A stretch of DNA of 64,000 bases from Candidatus Collinsella stercoripullorum (GTDB taxonomy: Bacteria; Actinomycetota; Coriobacteriia; Coriobacteriales; Coriobacteriaceae): the NCBI GenBank assembly GCA_019117005.1, contig DXAO01000013.1, forward strand, positions 16,795 through 80,794. The letters are read 5' to 3'. Below the pieces are notes generated by a model that saw nothing but the letters and a program-made list of their open reading frames with translations, made no database searches and had not been told where the DNA came from. Below, in pieces: positions 52,538 to 61,952 of the stretch (positions within the stretch are counted from its first letter, which is position 1; each line of letters opens with the position of its first letter). The position numbers were made by a program, and so were the translations under genes.

Positions 52538-52546
52538 CGGATGCCC

Positions 52547-53623
52547 TTACAGGTCGACGGAGTAGTAGAAGTCCGTCTCCGGCAGCGCGCCGCCCACGGA
52601 GGAGGGGTCCGCGTCGAACAGCACGCCGAGGTACCCGGAGAGCGCCTCGGTCATCTCCTCGCCGGCGATGCACACGAGGTGGCAGTCGGGGATGGCCGCA
52701 GCGGCGACGGCCTCCGACTCGATGATCCCCGCCTCCACCACGAGGGGCGCGGCGGCCTCGGGGTCGGCGTTCACGGTCTCCACGGATGCGGCCTGGGCGA
52801 TGAGGAACTCCTCGACCGCGGCGGGGTGGGCGTCGGCGAACTCGCGGCGCACCACCGTCACGCCGGTCACCATCTGGCTGCCGGTGTCGCCGGCGTACTC
52901 GTTCCACACGTCCGTGAGGTCGACGGGGGCGGACAGGGCGTCGTTCTTCGCCAGGGCGGCGGTCACGAAGGGCTGGGGCAGCACGCCCACGGCGGACGGG
53001 TCGGCGGCGAGCACGCTCACGACCTCGGCGGCCTCGCTCTTGAACTCGAGCGTCACGGAATCGGCGATGCCGGCGCAGTCCATCAGGTAGCGCATGCAGT
53101 ACTCGGGGGTGGTCCCCTGGCCGGTGAGGTAGACGGTGCGCCCGGCGATGTCGCCGAAGGAGGCGACGGCGGCGTCGCCGGTCACCACGGACAGCACGCC
53201 GAGCGTATTGACGTCCAGGCACGTCACGCCGCCCTCGGTGCGGTTGTACAGCACGCTCGCGGCGTTGGCGGGGATGAGCGCGACGTCGATGCCGCCCTGG
53301 ATGACCTGGGGCAGGATCTCGTCCGCCGCGGTGTAGACGTTGAAGGTGTAGTCGTTGTCGAAGGTGCCCTCGCCGCTGTTCACGAGGTCCATGAACGAGA
53401 CCAGGCCGATCGAGGTGGGGCCGGACAGGGACGCCACGCGGACCTCGACGGGCTCCGGGGCCTCGGCGGACCCGGCGTCGATCGAGCCCGCCGCCTGGGA
53501 GCCCGGATCGGTGGACGCGTCGGTGCAGCCGGCGAGCGCGCCGGCGAGCGCGGTCGCGCCCGCGCAGGCCAGAAGGGAGCGGCGCGAGAGCTGCGTGCCG
53601 GCGATATCGGTGAGGATGCTCAT
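52547..53623 (-). CDS. ABC substrate-binding lipoprotein (NMT1/SsuA-like)
   Basis: 358 aa. A signal with SRRSLLACAGATALAGALAGC ends in a lipobox; the Arg pair suggests Tat export. The mature part has VEVRVASLSGPTSIGLVSF, then VIQGGIDVALIPANAASVLY, VYLTGQGTTPEY and VAVLPQPF-like VGVLPQPFVTAAL, the pattern of periplasmic-binding proteins for nitrate, sulfonate or pyrimidine precursors. RBS GGAGG. It is the first gene of a two-gene operon with the fused transporter. Confidence 0.87.
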   Translation of the reverse strand: MSILTDIAGTQLSRRSLLACAGATALAGALAGCTDASTDPGSQAAGSIDAGSAEAPEPVEVRVASLSGPTSIGLVSFMDLVNSGEGTFDNDYTFNVYTAADEILPQVIQGGIDVALIPANAASVLYNRTEGGVTCLDVNTLGVLSVVTGDAAVASFGDIAGRTVYLTGQGTTPEYCMRYLMDCAGIADSVTLEFKSEAAEVVSVLAADPSAVGVLPQPFVTAALAKNDALSAPVDLTDVWNEYAGDTGSQMVTGVTVVRREFADAHPAAVEEFLIAQAASVETVNADPEAAAPLVVEAGIIESEAVAAAAIPDCHLVCIAGEEMTEALSGYLGVLFDADPSSVGGALPETDFYYSVDL

Positions 53624-53796
53624 GATGGAAACCTCCGTCTCGGGGTCGGAATACCCAGTCAGTATAGGCTTACTCGCCCGGGCGCGTGCATCTCGCCTGT
53701 ACTAAATCTCGCCGAGGGGACCAAAGTGCGTACAAATCGACGAGTTCGCATATAAAATGGATACGCCTGAACAACGTCCGAGAGGGGACCTGGAAT

Positions 53797-55425
53797 ATGA
53801 GCAACACCATGCGCGGGGTCTACACGAACCTCACCAAGATCCGCCGCACCGTGTTCAAGGAGGTCGCACGCATCGCCTATCAGGGCGGCGTCGACGTCGA
53901 CGGCGACGGGGTTATCGACACCGACCAGTACGGCTGGGTAGACCAGCTGCCCTACGAGATCATTCCCGGCGACGTCGCCACCTACCGCGAGAGCGTCTTC
54001 ATCGAGCGCGCCGTGGTGGGCGAGCGTATCCGCCTGGCGATGGGCCTGCCTCTGCAGGGCGTGGACAAGCCCGCGATGCTGTCCGAGGGCGTGGCCGAGG
54101 CCGCCAAGCCCGAGACCTACTACGAGCCGCCCCTGATCAACGTCATCAACTTCGCGTGCAACGCCTGCGAGGACAACGTATACCGCGTGAGCGATGCCTG
54201 CCAGGGCTGCATGGCGCATCCCTGCCGCGAGATCTGCCCCAAGGGCGCCATCTCCTTCGTGGACGGCAAGGCCCACATCGATCAGGAGAAGTGCATCAAG
54301 TGCGGCCGCTGCGCGAGCGTCTGCCCCTACTCTGCCATCCACCACTACGAGCGCCCCTGCGCCGCCGCCTGCGGCATGAACGCCATCGGCTCCGATGAGC
54401 AGGGCCGCGCCAAGATCGACTACGACAAGTGTGTCTCCTGCGGCCAGTGCCTCGTCAACTGCCCGTTCGGCGCCATCGCGGACAAGAGCCAGATCTTCCA
54501 GGTCATCCAGGCCGTCCGCGCCGGCAAGGAGGTCATCGCGGAGGTCGCGCCCGCGTTCGTCGGCCAGTTCGGCGGCAAGGGCAACGTCGACAAGCTGCGC
54601 CAGGCCTTCAAGGAGCTCGGCTTCTCCGGCATGGAGGAGGTCGCCCTCGGCGCCGACCTCTGCGCCGTCCAGGAGGCGGGGGACTTCCTGGAGGAGGTGC
54701 CCGAGAAGATCCCGTTCATGGGCACCTCGTGCTGCCCGGCCTGGTCGGTCATGGCCAAGAAGGAGTTCCCGGAGCACGCCGACTGCATCTCCATGGCCCT
54801 GACGCCCATGACGCTGACCGCGCGCCTGATCCGCAAGCAGCACCCCGACGCCAAGATCGTGTTCGTCGGCCCCTGCTCGGCCAAGAAGCTCGAGGCCCAG
54901 CGCCGCTCCGTCAAGTCCGAGGTCGACTTCGTGCTCACCTTCGAGGAGATGGCGGGCATGATGGAGGCCAAGGGCATCGACTACACCAAGCTCGCGGGCG
55001 AGGGCTCGAGCGACTTCGAGGTCGCGTCCACCGACGGGCGCAACTTCGCCGTCGCCGGCGGCGTCGCCAACGCCGTGGTGAACGCCATCCACCGCGACGA
55101 CCCCTCGCGCATCGTCAAGATCGCCAACGCCGAGGGCCTCGACAACTGCCGCAAGATGCTCAAGGACGCCATCAAGGGCAAGTACGACGGCTACCTGCTC
55201 GAGGGCATGGCGTGCCCGGGCGGCTGCGTGGCCGGCGCCGGCACCCTGCAGGCGATCAACAAGACGGCCGCCATGGTGAAGGCCTACGCCAAGAAGTCCG
55301 CCCAGCGCAACGCGCCGGACAACGCCTACATCGACTGGATTCCCGAGCTCGAGCGGATGGACGGCCCCGTCGACGCGGTGGCCGAGTCCAGCGAGGCGCT
55401 GAAGCCGCAGGGCGACGCCGAGTAG
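53797..55425 (+). CDS. [FeFe]-hydrogenase, monomeric
   Basis: 542 aa, RBS GAGAGGGG nine bases before ATG 53797; a TATAAA -10-like site is at 53751. Ferredoxin-type clusters: CQGC...CREICPKG (135-148), CIKCGRCASVCP (166-177) and CVSCGQCLVNCP (212-223), with more Cys at 121-124 and 188-192. H-cluster motifs: L1 TSCCPAW at 310-316, L2 PCSAKKLE at 359-366, L3 GMACPGGC at 470-477. L1 with Ala and the compact form suggest a group B-type enzyme. It reduces protons or takes up H2 with ferredoxin during fermentation. No maturase genes lie in the window. Confidence 0.93.
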   Translation: MSNTMRGVYTNLTKIRRTVFKEVARIAYQGGVDVDGDGVIDTDQYGWVDQLPYEIIPGDVATYRESVFIERAVVGERIRLAMGLPLQGVDKPAMLSEGVAEAAKPETYYEPPLINVINFACNACEDNVYRVSDACQGCMAHPCREICPKGAISFVDGKAHIDQEKCIKCGRCASVCPYSAIHHYERPCAAACGMNAIGSDEQGRAKIDYDKCVSCGQCLVNCPFGAIADKSQIFQVIQAVRAGKEVIAEVAPAFVGQFGGKGNVDKLRQAFKELGFSGMEEVALGADLCAVQEAGDFLEEVPEKIPFMGTSCCPAWSVMAKKEFPEHADCISMALTPMTLTARLIRKQHPDAKIVFVGPCSAKKLEAQRRSVKSEVDFVLTFEEMAGMMEAKGIDYTKLAGEGSSDFEVASTDGRNFAVAGGVANAVVNAIHRDDPSRIVKIANAEGLDNCRKMLKDAIKGKYDGYLLEGMACPGGCVAGAGTLQAINKTAAMVKAYAKKSAQRNAPDNAYIDWIPELERMDGPVDAVAESSEALKPQGDAE

Positions 55426-55473
55426 CGGGCGCGGTCCTGCGGCCGGTTACGCGCTCCGTCATATCGATCGAAG

Positions 55474-55505
55474 GGAAGGGGCGGGCCCTCGGGTCCGCCC
55501 CTTCC
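55474..55505. terminator. Hairpin between convergent hydrogenase and ATPase genes
   Basis: GGAAGGGGCGG pairs with CCGCCCCTTCC across a 10-base loop. No long U-tract on either side. Probable bidirectional terminator. Confidence 0.65.
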
Positions 55506-55642
55506 GTGTCCGAAGGCGGCCCGGGGCCTCGGAACCGCGCGGCGTCCTCCATGCACCCCGGGCGCGGCGTGGGGTGCGTGGGGCGCACGGCAGCGGCTGC
55601 CGTTCCCGAGCCCCCGGCGCGCTCCGGGACCCGCGGCCGCCC

Positions 55643-56953
55643 CTAGATGGTGAACTCCGCGAACGGCGCGTCGGGCCCCGGTGCGCCACCGGCGCCTCCC
55701 GTCCCGGGCGCGCCCGCGCCGACCGCCCCCTCGTCGCGCAGGAGCGCAGCGATATCGAGGTCGGGGTTCTGGCAGGCGATGTCGAGCAGCTCGATGAAAT
55801 CGCGGATCACCTCGCGCGGCGTGAGATGGCTGTCGGAGCCCACGCGTCCGAACTCGATTTGGAGGAAGGACGCCAGGTCCTCGTCGGTGACGCCGAGCTC
55901 GTAGCCGAAGTACCCGGCGTGGATCTGGGCGAGCTTCTCGATGAGGACGAGCAGCTCCTCGTAGGTGAGCGGGTGCAGCCTGATGATGGGCGCGAGCATG
56001 TCGCGCATGTCCTCCCGGGCGAAGCGCCCCTGGGTGAGGCGGCTGCGCAGCGCCTCGTAGGAGAAGACGCCGCGGCGGCGGTCCTCGATGGAGGTCGGGG
56101 TGCCGCCCATGATGATCCCCAGGTGCCGCGCCTTGCCCTGCAGGGTGTCGTTGTACATCGTGAGGATCTTCTCGTAGTTGTACTGGCGCGTGACGGCGTT
56201 GGGGATCTTGTACAGGTTCACGAGCTCGTCGATGAGCACGAGCAGGCCGCGGTACCCGGCGCGGGTGAGGAACGCCGCGAGCAGCTTCACGTAGTCGTAC
56301 CAGTCGTCGTCGGTGATGATGGTGGACACGCCGAGCTCCCCGCGGGCCTCGGTCTTGGTGCGGAACTCCCCGCGCAGCCAGCGCATCACGGCGGACTTGG
56401 CCTCATCGTCCCCCTCGGAGGCGGCGCGGTGGTAGCGCATGAGCATCCGGGCGAAGTCGAAGCCGTGGACGAGCTCCTCGAGCGGCTCCACGCTCGCGCG
56501 GGCGCGCTCCGCGGCATCCGCGCCCCCTTCGCCGCAGGCGGCGACCCAGCGGTCGAGCACGAGCCCGAGCGCCCCGCCCTCGGGGCGCGTCTTGGTCGAG
56601 AGGTTGCGCACCAGCTCGCGGTAGGTGGCGAGTCCCTGGCCCTGCCCGCCCTGCAGGCGCCGCTCAGGCGAGAGGTCCGCGTCGGCCACGACGAAGTTCT
56701 CACCCATGGCGTGCGTGCGGATGGTCTGCAGAAGGAAGCTCTTGCCGGCGCCGTAGCGCCCGACGAGGAAGCGGAACGACGCCCCTCCGTCGGCGATGAG
56801 GTCGAGGTCGGTGAGCAGGGCGCGGATCTCCACCTCGCGCCCGACCGTGATGTAGGGCAGGCCGATGCGCGGCACGACGCCGCCTTTGAGCGAGTTCAGG
56901 ATGACGGCGGCGACGCGCTTGGGGACGCGCGGCGCGGCGGCGGTGTCACTCAT
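55643..56953 (-). CDS. DUF2791/BrxD-like P-loop ATPase
   Basis: 436 aa. Near the start VPRIGLPYITVGREVEI leads into Walker A FLVGRYGAGKSFLLQT around residue 63. Further marks are VVADADLSPERRLQ, GLLVLIDELVNLYK (Walker B), LGIIMGGTPTSIEDRRRG (sensor 1 region) and a C-terminal Pro/Gly tail. This is the DUF2791 ATP-binding family that includes BrxD of BREX type 2. It overlaps the TerB gene by 8 bases, so both proteins are probably made in fixed ratio and may form a complex with the Lhr-like helicase encoded at 48390. Confidence 0.85.
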   Translation of the reverse strand: MSDTAAAPRVPKRVAAVILNSLKGGVVPRIGLPYITVGREVEIRALLTDLDLIADGGASFRFLVGRYGAGKSFLLQTIRTHAMGENFVVADADLSPERRLQGGQGQGLATYRELVRNLSTKTRPEGGALGLVLDRWVAACGEGGADAAERARASVEPLEELVHGFDFARMLMRYHRAASEGDDEAKSAVMRWLRGEFRTKTEARGELGVSTIITDDDWYDYVKLLAAFLTRAGYRGLLVLIDELVNLYKIPNAVTRQYNYEKILTMYNDTLQGKARHLGIIMGGTPTSIEDRRRGVFSYEALRSRLTQGRFAREDMRDMLAPIIRLHPLTYEELLVLIEKLAQIHAGYFGYELGVTDEDLASFLQIEFGRVGSDSHLTPREVIRDFIELLDIACQNPDLDIAALLRDEGAVGAGAPGTGGAGGAPGPDAPFAEFTI

Positions 56954-58793
56954 GGGCAAGCAGCTCCTCAACGTCTTCTCGGTAGTCCTCCACGAGTTCG
57001 GGACCGGCGGCCCCGAACTCCACGACGGTATCGCCTATCAGGTCGAACAGGGCCTCGTTCACGGCGTCGGCGATCAGGTCCGCGGATGCGCCCCCCGCCG
57101 CCTGCGCGAGCCCCGCGGCGTCGCCGGCGAGCAGCGCGGAGAGGAAGGCGCGCTGCCGCGCGTCGAGCGGTCCTGCCACCGACTCTCCGGCTCCCGCCTG
57201 CTCCCGGGCCGCGGGGCCGTCCTCCCGCGCCGGGGCGCCCTCCGCGGGGGCGGGGGCCCCGTCGCCCTCCGCGGGGGACGGCCCGCCGCCGCTTTGGGCG
57301 CCGTCGTCCGGGGCGCCTCCGGTCGGGGCGCGGAAGGCGGGCTCCGACGCCCGCACAGCCCCGCCGTCATGCGGAGGCGCGCATCCCGCCGCGCCGCGCT
57401 CTTGCAGGGCGCCTCCGGCGCCTCCCGTCGCGTCGTCTCGCGCGCCCGGCTGATCCCGGCGGTCCGCGGCGGGCGCCGCGGGGAGGGGTGCCTCCTCGCG
57501 CTCCTCGTCCACGAGCAGCGCCTCGCGCGTCTGCGCGGCGGCGTCGCGGATGCCGGTGAGCTTGGACAGGTCGATCTCGATCCGCCGCGGCGCGTGCGCC
57601 TCCTTCCAGGACACCCATGCGCCGACCTCGCGGTCGACGATCTGCCGGAGGTATTTGGGGAGCTGCTCCTCCTTGAGCGGGTGCGCGTAGCCGACGGCCG
57701 CCCGCAGCGCGCGGTCCGCGGCGCGCATCGCCTCGCCCAGACGGGCGCTGCGCGTGCGGCGCCCGTGCACGCGCTCGCAGGTCCACAGCCCGTTCTCGCA
57801 GGTGAAGCGGTCGACCCCGTTCAGCTCGTAGACGGTGTCCGGATGGCGCTCCTCGGTGAAGAACACGGCGGACGAGAACATGGTGTAGGGCAGGGCGGTC
57901 ACCTCCCCGAACAGGCTCTCCACCAGCCCGCCCGACTTGCGCTTGGCGTAGTGGGCGCACAGCCGCGCGAAGACGGCGCAGCACACGTGGCGCAGCCCCT
58001 CGGGGTCCTCGCGGAAGTAGCGCGACGCCCGGGGCCGGTAGGTGGACAGGCCGTCCACGGCGTCGAGCACGCGCTGCTCGAAGTCGGCGTCGGGGGGCAG
58101 CAGCGCGGCTTGCCCGCGCCGCGGGCGCCCGGCCGCGTCCAGGCGCCCGAGGGACTCGCGCTGGGCGGCCGCCAGCGCGATCAGCGCGCGGTCGAACGCG
58201 ACGGCGGCGTGGTCGTCGAGCAGCGCCGGGTCGAGCCCGTGGTAGACGGTGTAATCGTGCAGCCAGACACGGGCGAAGCGGTCGATCTCCGGCGCAAAGC
58301 CGCGATAGGCCTCCCAGAATCCCCGGAGCTTGGAGAAGCCGTCGAGCGGCCCGTCCGTCCCGATGCCGCACAGCAGCTCGTAGAGGTAGACGTAGGCGAA
58401 GGACAGCGAGGTCTCCTCGACCGTCCCGGCGCGCACGGCCGCGCGCCAGGTGAAGTACCCGCGCAGCTGCCGGTCGCTCATGGCGTTGTAGGTGGGGAAG
58501 TAGGCCTTGAAGGTCCCATGGTAGGGGCAGTCGTCCTCGAAGTCCTCCATGAAGCGGCCCTGCCGGTAGAAGAGCTCCGCCTCCGAGAGCCAGCGCCCGC
58601 GCCCGCCGCCCGAGTCGGCCTGCCAGCGCGAGATGGCGCGCATCTCGCGGTAGCGGTCGGGCAGGTAGGACGCCATCTGGCGCCCGGTCGTCAGGATCGG
58701 CTCGTCGGTGAAGACGCGGTCCGAGAAGTGGGAGCTCCGCCTGATGCGCTCCGCGCTCATGATCTGATCGATCAGACGCTGCACGTCCGCCAT
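56946..58793 (-). CDS. TerB-N/TerB-C domain protein
   Basis: 615 aa, start after AAGGAGG. The first 400 residues match the TerB-N type: YFPTYNAMSDRQLRGYFTWR, SFAYVYLYELLCGIG, ALPYTMFSSAVFFTEE and YELNGVDRFTCENGLW. A low-complexity Ala/Gly/Pro linker (about 430-540) leads to a short C-terminal helical TerB-C-like end. Such proteins accompany DUF2791 ATPases and Lhr-type helicases in many genomes; the name comes from tellurite genes but defence or DNA repair is more likely. First gene of the operon, behind an SOS-type promoter. Confidence 0.82.
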   Translation of the reverse strand: MADVQRLIDQIMSAERIRRSSHFSDRVFTDEPILTTGRQMASYLPDRYREMRAISRWQADSGGGRGRWLSEAELFYRQGRFMEDFEDDCPYHGTFKAYFPTYNAMSDRQLRGYFTWRAAVRAGTVEETSLSFAYVYLYELLCGIGTDGPLDGFSKLRGFWEAYRGFAPEIDRFARVWLHDYTVYHGLDPALLDDHAAVAFDRALIALAAAQRESLGRLDAAGRPRRGQAALLPPDADFEQRVLDAVDGLSTYRPRASRYFREDPEGLRHVCCAVFARLCAHYAKRKSGGLVESLFGEVTALPYTMFSSAVFFTEERHPDTVYELNGVDRFTCENGLWTCERVHGRRTRSARLGEAMRAADRALRAAVGYAHPLKEEQLPKYLRQIVDREVGAWVSWKEAHAPRRIEIDLSKLTGIRDAAAQTREALLVDEEREEAPLPAAPAADRRDQPGARDDATGGAGGALQERGAAGCAPPHDGGAVRASEPAFRAPTGGAPDDGAQSGGGPSPAEGDGAPAPAEGAPAREDGPAAREQAGAGESVAGPLDARQRAFLSALLAGDAAGLAQAAGGASADLIADAVNEALFDLIGDTVVEFGAAGPELVEDYREDVEELLAHE

Positions 58794-58835
58794 GCCGCCT
58801 CCTTCCCGTCCGGCGCGCCGCCTCGTGGACCTACC

Positions 58836-58864
58836 ATCATAGCACAGATGCAAACAGATGTTCG
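58836..58864 (-). promoter_or_regulatory. LexA-type operator and -10 of the TerB/ATPase operon
   Basis: Minus strand: CGAACATCTGTTTG (58851-58864), then TATGAT at 58836-58841, again with 10 bases between box core and -10. Twelve bases (CGAACATCTGTT) and the CTGTG before the -10 are the same as at 50959-50987. One half-site deviates (GTTT). Confidence 0.75.
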
Positions 58865-58942
58865 TAGTATCGGGAGCCCTCTGCGCGGGGCCGCGTCCGG
58901 GTCGCGCCGCCGCCGTCCGCGCGGTCCCCGGGGCGCCGCGGC

Positions 58943-59569
58943 CTAGCGCGGGCGCTCCGCGAGGCGCCCGACCAGGCGGTAGACCGGGCGGGGGAGCGGG
59001 CAGCGGGCCAGGATGACGCCGCCTTCGCGCCGCCGCGTCTCGTCGCGGGTGAGCGCGGCGGCCTCCTCCACGCCCACGCCCATGCGCACGGCGGCCACGA
59101 GGGCGTCGACCGCCTCGGAGCGCCAGCGCCTCAGGGTCCCCATGCGGGGGCTGCGCGCGGTGAGCGGCACGAGGGCGCCCCCGCCCGCGGAGACCCCGCC
59201 GCGCCAGGTCGCGCCGCATCGGGCGGCGAGCGCGTCCAGGGCGGGAAGCGCGTCGGCGGCGTCGAAGCCGTCGGTGCAGCACAGGGCGTACGAGGGCACG
59301 GCGCCCCCCGCGGCCGCATCGGCCGCGCGCCCGACCCGCTCGGGGAGCGTACTCCCGCGCAGGTGGAAGGCGATGACCAGGGCGTCGGGCCGCCCTCCCC
59401 ATGCCGGCTCCCCGGGTTCGAGCCAGAGGGTCTCGGGGGGCTCGGCGCCCCCCATGCGCGCATAGGCGCGCAGCGCGTCGGCGAAGTCCTCGAGCATGAG
59501 GAGCGCCGCACCGCCCTCGCCCCCGGCGTCCGCGTCGACCAGCGCGACGCGCTTCCGCGTATCCGGCAT
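58943..59569 (-). CDS. Flavodoxin-fold-like protein, family uncertain
   Basis: 208 aa from ATG 59569 behind GGGGAGGTG. A central block (SYALCCTDGFDAADALPALD, then ARCGATWRGGVSAGGGALV) resembles the end of NAD(P)H-dependent flavin oxidoreductases in which a small-residue loop follows a Trp-x-Gly-Gly. The N-terminus starts with a beta strand and acidic loop (VALVDADAGGEGGAALL) that lacks the usual Ser/Thr phosphate loop, so FMN binding is doubtful. It follows the TerB promoter region on the same strand but is a separate unit. Function unknown. Confidence 0.45.
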   Translation of the reverse strand: MPDTRKRVALVDADAGGEGGAALLMLEDFADALRAYARMGGAEPPETLWLEPGEPAWGGRPDALVIAFHLRGSTLPERVGRAADAAAGGAVPSYALCCTDGFDAADALPALDALAARCGATWRGGVSAGGGALVPLTARSPRMGTLRRWRSEAVDALVAAVRMGVGVEEAAALTRDETRRREGGVILARCPLPRPVYRLVGRLAERPR

Positions 59570-59774
59570 CGGCACCTCCCCGCATCGTCTCCGCCGTCGC
59601 GCCCATTGTAGCCCGCCGCATGCTCGCGACGGGGCTGAAACGCGCCCGCGGCGCCCGCCCGCCCGCAACGGCGCCGAAACAATCCGCCCCGCCTCCCGCG
59701 CCGACGCGACCGCGCCGCCGGGGCGTGGGATACTGGATGCACGCACCCGGACCCCTCGCCTTCGGAGGTACCCC

Positions 59775-60914
59775 ATGCCCGCCGCCCCGCGCCCCGTCAA
59801 CACCGGCATCGCCCGGCTCGCGCCGTCCGCCATCCGCCGCATCGGATCTCTGGCCGCAGCCACGCCCGGCTGCATCTCGCTCGCCCTCGGCGAGCCGGAG
59901 TTCGACACGCCCGACCCCGTGCGCGCCGAGGCGAAGGCGGCGCTCGACCGCGGCGAGACGCACTACGCCCCCAACGCCGGGACGCCCGGGCTGCGCCGCG
60001 CGATCTCCGCGTACATGGCCGACCGCGGCCTCGCCTACGCGCCGGATGAGGTCCTGGTGACGCTCGGGGCCACCGAGGCGATCTCCTCGTCGCTGCTCGC
60101 GCTGCTGAACCCCGGGGACGAGGTCATCATCCCCGTGCCCGCCTTCGTGTCCTACGAATCGGTGACGCGCATGAACCACGCGGTCCCGGTGCGGCTCGAC
60201 ACGGCGGCCTGCGGCTTCCAGATCGACGAGGCGGCCCTGCGCGCCCTCGTGACGGACGCCACCAAGGCCGTCGTCATCAACTCGCCCAACAACCCCACGG
60301 GCTGCCTGCTGAGCGCCGCCTCGCTCGACGCGGTGGCGCGCGTCGCCGCGGAGTTCGGCCTGTACGTGGTGAGCGACGACGTGTACTGCCGGCTCGTGTT
60401 CGACGGGGGGTGCGAGCGCTTCGCCGCGCGCCATCCCGAGCTGCGGGCGCAGACCGTGGTGGTGGAGAGCTTCTCCAAGCCCTGGGCCATGACGGGCTGG
60501 CGCATGGGGTGGATCGCCTGCGCCGAGCCGCTCATGTCGCAGATCGCCAAGGCCCACCAGGCGGCCGCCTCGTCGTCGGTCGCCTTCTGCATGGAGGCGG
60601 CCAAGCGGGCGCTCGCGATCGACCCCGCGCCCATGCTCGAGACCTACCGGCGCCGGCGGGACCGCGTGGTCGCGGCGCTCGACGCCATGGGCCTGCCCGT
60701 CGCCCGCCCGCAGGGGGCCTTCTACGCGTTTCCGAGCATCGCGGGGACGGGGATGGGCGACGAGGAGTTCTGCGAGCGCGCCGTCTCCGAGGCCGGCGTG
60801 GGGCTGGTGCCGGGGTCGAGCTTCGGCGCGCCCGGCCATGTGAGGCTGTCGTTCTGCGTGTCCGACGGCGATCTGGACCTCGCGCTCGAGCGGTTGGGCG
60901 CCTTCGTGTCGTAA
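59775..60914 (+). CDS. Class I/II PLP-dependent aminotransferase
   Basis: 379 aa. Marks of aspartate-family fold-type I enzymes: ISLALGEPEFDTPDPV near residue 33, THYAPNAGTPGLR, VTLGATEAI, VVINSPNNPTG with the PLP-ring Asn, SDDVYCRLVFDG, the PLP Lys in VESFSKPWAMTGWRMGW and the substrate-carboxylate Arg in GHVRLSFC. RBS CGGAGG. Closest in style to PatA/AspC-like aminotransferases; the exact amino acid is not determined. Promoter -10 GATACT at about 59729. Confidence 0.92.
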   Translation: MPAAPRPVNTGIARLAPSAIRRIGSLAAATPGCISLALGEPEFDTPDPVRAEAKAALDRGETHYAPNAGTPGLRRAISAYMADRGLAYAPDEVLVTLGATEAISSSLLALLNPGDEVIIPVPAFVSYESVTRMNHAVPVRLDTAACGFQIDEAALRALVTDATKAVVINSPNNPTGCLLSAASLDAVARVAAEFGLYVVSDDVYCRLVFDGGCERFAARHPELRAQTVVVESFSKPWAMTGWRMGWIACAEPLMSQIAKAHQAAASSSVAFCMEAAKRALAIDPAPMLETYRRRRDRVVAALDAMGLPVARPQGAFYAFPSIAGTGMGDEEFCERAVSEAGVGLVPGSSFGAPGHVRLSFCVSDGDLDLALERLGAFVS

Positions 60915-61076
60915 GGGGTCGGGCCGCCCGGGGCGGCAGGCGCCCGCCCGCGCCCCTTCGGGGTACGGCTGCCGGGGCGCCCCGTGGCCGAGGGGCCGCG
61001 CCGCCTGGGTGCCCGGGTCAGCGGCGCGCCCCTGCCGGGCGTCCGGCGTGGAGGCTTTGTGCGCGCGGCGCGACGC

Positions 61077-61105
61077 TTGACGCGCGGGGCCCGGACCGGC
61101 ATACT
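61077..61105 (+). promoter_or_regulatory. Promoter of the rplJ-rplL operon
   Basis: TTGACG (61077-61082), a 17-base spacer and CATACT (61100-61105) make the clearest sigma-70-type promoter in the window. Start predicted near 61112. Confidence 0.8.
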
Positions 61106-61111
61106 ACACAA

Positions 61112-61260
61112 CGTTCACGCACGAATCCGCTGCCAGAGACAGCCGGTGCGAAGGGCGCACGCGCCCGGAGCTCAAAGGGGAGACCCGCCAGCCGAGGTGG
61201 TCGAGCAGATATGTCTTCTCGCCCCCGTCGCTCTCATGCAGCGCGGGGGTTTCTTTTTCT
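61112..61260 (+). ncRNA. Ribosomal L10 leader with attenuator-like terminator
   Basis: The 5' leader contains GCTGCCAGAGACAGCCGGTG and a following GCGCCCGGAGCTCAAAGGG stretch, as in L10 leader RNAs that bind L10-(L12)4. At 61222-61249 CCCCCG pairs with CGGGGG, followed by TTTCTTTTTC, an intrinsic terminator before rplJ. L10-L12 binding probably shifts the balance to termination or blocks translation, giving feedback control. Confidence 0.8.
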
Positions 61261-61328
61261 CAAGACACGCCCCCGTCACGTCCAAGCAGGGGTCCGTGCC
61301 CGAGAAAAACGAGAAGGAGGTGTAACTC

Positions 61329-61850
61329 ATGCCGCAGCAGTACAAGATCGACAAGGTCGCCGAGATCGAGTCCCGCATCCAGGACAACAACGGTGTGTTC
61401 GTGGTCAACTACAGCGGCCTGACCGTCAAGCAGGCCGAGGCACTGCGCCACACGCTCCGCGAGACCGGCGCCGAGATGAAGGTCTACAAGAACAACCTCG
61501 TCCGCATCGCCCTCAAGAACCAGGACCAGCCGGATATCGACGAGCTCCTCGTCGGCCCCGTGGCCTATGTGTTCTATGAGAACGAGCCCGTCGAGGCTGC
61601 CAAGGCGCTCAAGGACTTCGCCCAGAAGTCCAAGGGCGTGCTCGAGATCAAGGGCGGTATCTCCGAGGGCAAGGCCGTGTCCGCCGAGGAGGTCAACGCC
61701 ATCGCCGAGCTGCCGACCAAGGATCAGCTCCTGGGTCAGATCGCCGGCCTCATCTCCGGCTTCGCGCGCGACATCGCTGTGTGCGTCAACGGCGTCTCCA
61801 GCGGTCTCGCCCGTTCGATCCAGCAGGTCTCCGAGCAGAAGGCGGCCTAG
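61329..61850 (+). CDS. rplJ: 50S ribosomal protein L10
   Basis: This 173-aa stalk-base protein binds 23S rRNA and anchors L12 dimers. It shows VFVVNYSGLTVKQAEALR near residue 23, then MKVYKNNLVRIAL and LLVGPVAYVFYENEPVEAAK, with a C-terminal helix (QLLGQIAGLISGFARDIA) for L12 binding. The start follows GAAGGAGGTG. Regulated through the leader at 61112. Confidence 0.97.
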   Translation: MPQQYKIDKVAEIESRIQDNNGVFVVNYSGLTVKQAEALRHTLRETGAEMKVYKNNLVRIALKNQDQPDIDELLVGPVAYVFYENEPVEAAKALKDFAQKSKGVLEIKGGISEGKAVSAEEVNAIAELPTKDQLLGQIAGLISGFARDIAVCVNGVSSGLARSIQQVSEQKAA

Positions 61851-61952
61851 CAGCCGCCTTCGCCGCGGGCCCGCGCCCGCACATCAGGCGCATCCGCGCC
61901 GTCCGTCACAGATCTCCCCGCATCCGCGGGGGAACCGAAAGGAATGCTTGAA

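Noticed and set aside
59405..59425. Second T-arm-like string CCGGGTTCGAGCC
   Set aside because: Lies inside a coding gene and lacks the rest of a cloverleaf.
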